From Betaproteobacteria bacterium (GTDB lineage Bacteria; Pseudomonadota; Gammaproteobacteria; Burkholderiales; SG8-39), in NCBI GenBank assembly GCA_029858545.1, contig JAOUFA010000120.1, forward strand, positions 1 through 9,518: 9,518 nt of DNA. The letters run 5' to 3'. Position 1 is the stretch's first letter; each line of letters opens with the position of its first letter. The notes under the pieces are model-generated. The model was given only the letters and a program-made list of their open reading frames with translations, was not told the DNA's origin and searched no databases. A program made the position numbers and the translations under genes. This document shows, one piece after another, positions 5,695 through 9,518 of the stretch.

Positions 5695-7125
5695 TCAAAG
5701 GACTTCGGCGGCGTGATCCGCGAGGCGCGAGCGCTCCCCGCGCGCGAGCGTCACATGGCCGGCATGCGGCCAGTCCTTCATGCGATCGACGACATAGGTG
5801 AGGCCCGAGCTTCCCTCGGTGAGGTAGGGAGTGTCGATCTGCGCGATATTGCCCATGCAGATGACCTTGGTGCCGGGGCCCGCGCGCGTCACCAGGGTCT
5901 TCATCTGTTTGGGCGTCAGATTCTGCGCCTCGTCGATGATCAGCCACTTGCTGATGAAGGTTCTTCCACGCATGAAATTGAGCGACTTGATCTTGATGCG
6001 CGAGCGCACCAGGTCGCGCGTCGCGGCGCGGCCCCATTCGCCGCCCGATTCGTCGGACACATTCAGCACATCGAGGTTGTCTTCGAGCGCGCCCATCCAG
6101 GGTTGCATCTTCTCCTCCTCGGTGCCGGGGAGAAAACCGATGTCCTCGCCGATCGGCACGGTGACGCGCGTAAAGATGATTTCACTGTAGCGCTTGTCGT
6201 CGAGTGCCTGGGTGAGCCCGGCGGCCAGCGCGAGCAGGGTCTTGCCGGTGCCGGCCTGTCCGACCAGGGTCACGAAGTCGATCGCCGGATTCAGGAGCAG
6301 GTTGAGGGCGAAATTCTGCTCGCGGTTACGCGCGGTGATTCCCCACACGGCGTGGCGCGCGTGCGCGAAGTCGCGCAGCGTTTCGAGGACCGCGCTGCGG
6401 CCGGCCTTCTCCTTGACCAGCGCGTACAGCGGCCGTTCGCCCGACTCCTCCCAGACAAACTCGTTGAGATGCATCTGCGCGACCAGCGGACCGCGCACGC
6501 GATAATAGGTGTGGCCGTCCTTCTTCCAGGACTCCATGTCGCGCCCGTGAGTGTCCCAGAAATCGGCCGGCAGTTTGCGGACCCCGGCGTAGAGCAAGTC
6601 CGTGTCCTCCAGCACCTTGTCGCTGAAGTAGTCCTCGGCGGCGAGCCCCAGCGCGCGCGCCTTGATGCGCATGTTGATGTCCTTGGAGACCAGGATCACC
6701 TGACGGCGCGCATCGCGCTTCTGCAGATGCCGCACGACGGCGAGGATTTGGTTGTCGGTCTTGCCGGCGGCGAACGTGGCCGGCAAATCGCCGCGTATCG
6801 CCTCGGTCTGCAGGTACAGTCTGCCGAGGGTGCGTGCGCCGCTTCGCTCGCCCTTGCGAGGCGCAAGCGGAATTCCCAGTTTGATGTCGGCGACCGCGTC
6901 GGACACGATTTCGTCCAGGAAGCGGCTCGCCTGGCGCGCGTTGCGCGCCACGTCGGATATCCCCTTCTTGTTGCTGTCGAGTTCCTCCAGCGTGCCGATC
7001 GGCAGGAAGATATCGTGTTCCTCGAACCGAAACAGGCAGGTCGGATCGTGCATCAGTACGTTGGTGTCGAGCACGAAAAGCTTGACGACGGTTTTCTTGC
7101 GCGCGGAACTGGAGTTCTGGGACAT
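5695..7125 (-). CDS. PIN-domain/PhoH ATPase fusion protein (PhoH2-like)
   Basis: A 476-residue two-domain protein: an N-terminal PIN nuclease-type domain joined to a C-terminal PhoH P-loop ATPase. Related PhoH2 proteins are reported to be RNA helicases with sequence-linked RNase activity. The PIN part has LFVLDTNVLMHD (16-27; Asp20), TLEELD (45-50; Glu47/Glu48), KTDNQIL (Asp124) and SKDINMRIKA (Asp149), so the acidic metal-binding set looks complete. The PhoH part has Walker A GQAGTGKT (289-296), Walker B LIIDEAQN (395-402), GNIAQIDTPY (425-434) and the C-terminal RGERSRLA segment. It is cytosolic, with no signal peptide. I take ATG 7125 because the conserved domain starts 14 residues later, though the site before it is weak. 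An in-frame TTG at 7233 with GAGG 9 bases upstream would add 36 Ser-rich residues and overlap the preceding peroxiredoxin gene. The gene follows it by 91 bases and may share its transcript. Confidence 0.92.
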   Translation of the reverse strand: MSQNSSSARKKTVVKLFVLDTNVLMHDPTCLFRFEEHDIFLPIGTLEELDSNKKGISDVARNARQASRFLDEIVSDAVADIKLGIPLAPRKGERSGARTLGRLYLQTEAIRGDLPATFAAGKTDNQILAVVRHLQKRDARRQVILVSKDINMRIKARALGLAAEDYFSDKVLEDTDLLYAGVRKLPADFWDTHGRDMESWKKDGHTYYRVRGPLVAQMHLNEFVWEESGERPLYALVKEKAGRSAVLETLRDFAHARHAVWGITARNREQNFALNLLLNPAIDFVTLVGQAGTGKTLLALAAGLTQALDDKRYSEIIFTRVTVPIGEDIGFLPGTEEEKMQPWMGALEDNLDVLNVSDESGGEWGRAATRDLVRSRIKIKSLNFMRGRTFISKWLIIDEAQNLTPKQMKTLVTRAGPGTKVICMGNIAQIDTPYLTEGSSGLTYVVDRMKDWPHAGHVTLARGERSRLADHAAEVL

Positions 7126-7216
7126 TCTTTGGGATGACGCGAACGAGGTCGAGGCGGGATGCGTTTCGTATTCGATTGCCGATTGCGGAGAAGATTCGTC
7201 GCCGATGAGCTGCGGG

Positions 7217-7693
7217 TCAGAGGGCTTTGACAAAACTCAACACCTCGTCGGCATGCCCGGCAACCTTGACGCCGCGCCACTCCCGTCGCAGCACGCCGTT
7301 TTCGTCGATGACGAAGCTGCTGCGCTCGATGCCGCGGACCTGCTTGCCGTACATGTTCTTCATCTTCATGACGCCGAATTGCGCGCAGGCCTGTTCCTCC
7401 GCGTCGGAGATCAGTTCGAACGGGAACCGCATCTTCGCCTTGAAATTCTCGTGTGACTTGAGCGAGTCGCGCGAAATGCCGAAGATTTTGCAGCCTGCCT
7501 CGAGAAATGCCTCGTGGCGGTCGCGAAAGTCAGCGCCCTCGGCGGCGCAGCCCGGGGTGTTGTCTTTCGGATAGAAATAGAGCAGCAGTTTCCGCCCGCG
7601 CTGTGCGGAGAGCTTGAATGTGCCGCCGGTGCAGGGAAGTGAGAAATCCTTGACGGGTATTGCGGGCACGCTGGACGGCCGGTTGGTTTGCAC
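7217..7693 (-). CDS. bcp: Thioredoxin-dependent peroxiredoxin, Bcp/PrxQ type
   Basis: This 158-residue thiol peroxidase of the AhpC/TSA fold reduces hydrogen peroxide and organic hydroperoxides with electrons from thioredoxin or glutaredoxin. The active site YFYPKDNTPGCAAEG (39-53) places the peroxidatic Cys at 49, with the usual Pro and Thr before it; the supporting Arg lies in ERSSFVID (123-130). The family N-terminus is seen in VKDFSLPC, and length is normal. The resolving Cys that follows five residues later in E. coli Bcp is Ala54 here. The other cysteines are at 21, 68 and 103, so one of these may resolve the sulfenate, or the enzyme may work as a 1-Cys type. The start is GTG at 7693, the only fitting start before the conserved region; a weak purine-rich AAGAAGAAG stretch precedes it. 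No strong promoter is seen in the 111 bases upstream. Confidence 0.93.
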   Translation of the reverse strand: MQTNRPSSVPAIPVKDFSLPCTGGTFKLSAQRGRKLLLYFYPKDNTPGCAAEGADFRDRHEAFLEAGCKIFGISRDSLKSHENFKAKMRFPFELISDAEEQACAQFGVMKMKNMYGKQVRGIERSSFVIDENGVLRREWRGVKVAGHADEVLSFVKAL

Positions 7694-7804
7694 GCTTCTT
7701 CTTAGAGTGGAGCCATGGCGACCTGCCCATTGAACACAATATCGGCTTTCGGCGCAAGCGGCGGGAGCGGATTGCGGGCACGCCCTGGCGAGGCCGGACC
7801 GTGT
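7694..7804 (-). other. Gap between the hydrolase and peroxiredoxin genes
   Basis: This 111-base gap has no convincing terminator for the upstream hydrolase gene and no clear -35/-10 pair for the peroxiredoxin gene. A TTGCGC and a TATTGT occur on the minus strand but only 10 bases apart, which is too close. Either readthrough from the hydrolase or an unrecognised promoter must serve the peroxiredoxin. Confidence 0.35.
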
Positions 7805-8710
7805 CTAGCGCGGCGCGGTTTCGTGCCGGGCGATGAAGCCTTCGATTGCGCGGCGCGTTTGCTCGGGGCGTTCTTCGGCGAGGAAATGTCCGCAGTCGAG
7901 TGCGCGCCCGGTGACGTCGAGCGCCACCTCGCGCCAGTCGGCGAGGCAGTCGAACTGGGATCCGATCACGCCCCGCCTGCCCCACAGGGCGAGCAGCGGC
8001 ATGCGCAATTTCCGTCTCCGGTCGTGCCGGTCGTGCAGTAGATCGATGCTTGCGGCGGCGCGGTAGTCCTCGCAGGTGGCATGGATGCAGCGCGGGTTGC
8101 TGAAGGCGCGCACGTATTCGCGTCGGGCCGCCGGCGCGAAGTGCTGCAGGCCGCTCTTGCCGCGGCCGCGGCCGAGGCGTCCGAGGATATACGCGGGAAC
8201 CTGGCCGGCGAGGAGTTTCTCGGGCAGCGGAGCGGGCTGGGTGAGAAAGAACCAGTGGTAGTAGGCGCTCGCGAAGGCCATGTCGGTCGATTCGTACATC
8301 TTGAGCGTGGGCGAGATGTCGAGCACGGTGATCGAGCGCACGATTGGGCGATGGTCGCGCGCGAGCCGGTGCGCCACCCGGCCGCCGCGGTCGTGGCCGA
8401 CCAGATGAAAGCTGGCATGACCGAGCTTCGCCATGACTTCAACCATGTCCTGGGCCATCGCGCGCTTGGAATAGTTCGAATGATCGGGCAGCCCCTTCGG
8501 TTTGGACGAGTCGCCGTAGCCGCGCAGGTCGGCGCACACGACGGTAAATTTCCGCGCCAGCGCCGGGGCCACCTTGTGCCACATCGCATGCGTCTCGGGG
8601 TAGCCGTGCAGCAGTAACACCGGCGGGCCTTCGCCCGCGGTAACCAGGTGGATGGTCGCGCCGCTCGCGCGGATCGTCTTCGTCAGGAAGCCGGGAAACA
8701 GCCCGCTCAT
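7805..8710 (-). CDS. Alpha/beta hydrolase of the fluoroacetate/haloacetate dehalogenase family
   Basis: A 301-residue alpha/beta hydrolase that closely follows the fluoroacetate dehalogenase pattern (FAc-DEX of Burkholderia FA1, about 304 residues). Visible are the oxyanion segment LLLHGYPETHAMWH (32-45), DLRGYGDSSKP (61-71), the nucleophile elbow GHDRGGRVAHR (105-115, nucleophile Asp107), VLDISP (Asp131) and the catalytic His275 in CGHFLAEE. Arg108 and Arg111, which hold the carboxylate in known enzymes, and the halide-pocket trio His152, Trp153 and Tyr216 are all present, with spacing the same as I recall for FA1 (D104/R105/R108/D128/H149/W150/Y212/H271). An Asp nucleophile rather than Ser excludes a plain esterase; epoxide hydrolase is the main alternative, but the Arg pair and His-Trp favour a dehalogenase. 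ATG 8710 overlaps the preceding gene's stop (ATGA) and has AGGGAG at 8719-8724 with 8-base spacing. Confidence 0.85.
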   Translation of the reverse strand: MSGLFPGFLTKTIRASGATIHLVTAGEGPPVLLLHGYPETHAMWHKVAPALARKFTVVCADLRGYGDSSKPKGLPDHSNYSKRAMAQDMVEVMAKLGHASFHLVGHDRGGRVAHRLARDHRPIVRSITVLDISPTLKMYESTDMAFASAYYHWFFLTQPAPLPEKLLAGQVPAYILGRLGRGRGKSGLQHFAPAARREYVRAFSNPRCIHATCEDYRAAASIDLLHDRHDRRRKLRMPLLALWGRRGVIGSQFDCLADWREVALDVTGRALDCGHFLAEERPEQTRRAIEGFIARHETAPR

Positions 8711-9518
8711 GCGCGGATCTCCCTGCCTTGCACGGCGAGCGTACCCGAGCGGCCGGGGACGGACCCCAATTCGATCTGATGGCGCGGCAGGCTTGCCGTG
8801 TCGAGGCCGTTCGCGTAGTCGGCGAGCGAAACGAGCGCGTATCCTTGCTCGCGCCAGCCCTCCAGCAGGGTGTCGAAGACTGGCGCGAGGCGTCCGCCTT
8901 CGAGTTCGGCGTGCAGCGTGTAGACGTGGTCGCGCTGCGGAGGCAGCTGGCTGATTTCGAGCAGCCGCTCGGCGACATTCTGTGCGGTGATTCCGTCGAG
9001 CCCGATCAGCTCATCCAGGGTCGGCAGCGTGGTCGGCAGCTCGGGCCGGGCGGTGAAGCCACCCTCCCAGACAGGAAGGTAGGGTTGCGTACCTCGCGTG
9101 TCCGATGTGTACGCGAAGCCGTGCTGCCCCAAATAGCGCGCCGCGTGGACGTTGGTCTGCCAGCCCGCCGCGCCATGCACCTGCGCGGGCGTGCCGAACA
9201 CCTCCTCGAACCGGTCGCAGGCGCGGCGCAGCTCGCGCTCGGTCCACGCCGCGTCCCGCGCCGCGACATAGTCCTGCCAGCGCACGTGGTCCCAGCAATG
9301 GATGCCGACCTCGAATCCCGCCTCGCGCACCGCGCGCAGCTGGGCGGCGCAGCGACGCCCGATATCCGGGCCCGGCAACAGCGTGCCGTAGAGGAGGGTC
9401 TTGATTCCATAGTGCTCGACGACGGAGGTGCGTTTCACCTTGCCCATGAAACCCCGCCGGAAGGCGCGCCGCACCGCGCGACCCGTGTTGTCGGGGCCCA
9501 GGCTGAAGAGAAAGGTCG
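8707..9518 (-). CDS. ArnD-like polysaccharide deacetylase/deformylase (5' end outside window)
   Basis: The visible 269 residues run from the window edge to the stop and match ArnD, the enzyme that deformylates undecaprenyl-phosphate-4-formamido-arabinose in the lipid A L-Ara4N pathway (inner membrane, polymyxin resistance). Reading from the edge: TFLFSLGPDNTGRA, then GIKTLLYGTLLPGPDIG, the metal-binding VGIHCWDHVRWQ, AAGWQTN, YTSDTRG, PTTLPTLDELIG, and VYTLHAELEGG with the presumed catalytic His. Each has a direct counterpart in E. coli ArnD (FFSVGPDNMGR, LLAGTAWPG, VGLHAWDHHAWQ, AAGWRAD, YNSDCRG, PVTLPTWDEVIG, VYTIHAEVEG). The N-terminal DVD motif, about 35 residues, is missing only because the window ends. 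The GTG at 9474 and internal Met codons are not starts, since homology continues upstream of them. No other arn gene is visible. It is translationally coupled to the hydrolase. Exact substrate is uncertain. Confidence 0.9.
   Translation of the reverse strand, partial: TFLFSLGPDNTGRAVRRAFRRGFMGKVKRTSVVEHYGIKTLLYGTLLPGPDIGRRCAAQLRAVREAGFEVGIHCWDHVRWQDYVAARDAAWTERELRRACDRFEEVFGTPAQVHGAAGWQTNVHAARYLGQHGFAYTSDTRGTQPYLPVWEGGFTARPELPTTLPTLDELIGLDGITAQNVAERLLEISQLPPQRDHVYTLHAELEGGRLAPVFDTLLEGWREQGYALVSLADYANGLDTASLPRHQIELGSVPGRSGTLAVQGREIRA

Noticed and set aside
5713..7137. A 474-codon open frame antisense to the PIN-PhoH gene
   Set aside because: It is a shadow of the conserved gene; it has no domain motifs and no ribosome binding site that stands out.
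1..9518. CRISPR arrays, tRNA/rRNA genes, insertion sequences, prophage or toxin-antitoxin genes
   Set aside because: Reading both strands I saw no spaced direct repeats, cloverleaf sequences, transposase motifs or phage-like genes; the PIN domain is fused to PhoH and has no antitoxin partner.

Overview
This is a GC-rich chromosomal window from what is most likely a betaproteobacterium. The gene order rpsF-priB-rpsR-rplI-dnaB, the Neisseria/Burkholderia-like PriB sequence, the bS18 protein with a basic N-terminal extension, and the dense GC-rich coding all fit that group. I cannot name a genus. Most of the window is housekeeping core, and I see no mobile element, CRISPR array, tRNA or rRNA gene.

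Layout. 1-1036 (+): the 3' end of rnr (RNase R, S1 domain) overlaps the start of rlmB (23S rRNA Gm2251 methyltransferase) by ATGA. 1092-2321 (-): a GT1/MGT-type glycosyltransferase lies on the opposite strand, convergent with rlmB and divergent from the ribosomal operon. 2322-2577: a divergent intergenic region holds a clear sigma70-type promoter and a structured leader just before the rpsF ribosome binding site. 2578-4043 (+): rpsF, priB, rpsR and rplI form a tight operon joining ribosomal proteins with the primosomal protein PriB. A strong intrinsic terminator (4110-4136) follows. 4145-5590 (+): dnaB replicative helicase, starting only a few bases after that terminator. 5591-5694: convergent junction with a GC-rich inverted repeat. 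5695-9518 (-): four genes transcribed in the order arnD-like deacetylase/deformylase (5' end outside the window), fluoroacetate-dehalogenase-like alpha/beta hydrolase (ATGA overlap), Bcp/PrxQ peroxiredoxin, and a PIN-PhoH fusion ATPase.

How the genes work together. The plus-strand genes serve RNA turnover, ribosome assembly and replication restart/helicase loading. The minus-strand set looks accessory: surface-lipid or polysaccharide modification (ArnD family), a possible haloacetate hydrolase, peroxide defence, and RNA metabolism (PIN-PhoH).

The points most worth a second look are the rpsF leader, where one RNA arm can pair with either of two identical 9-nt repeats; dnaB starting right behind a strong terminator with no visible promoter or ribosome binding site; the hydrolase that keeps the fluoride-pocket residues and is translationally coupled to an ArnD homologue; and an RNase R with no lysine-rich tail. 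I found no convincing wholly new multi-gene system here.
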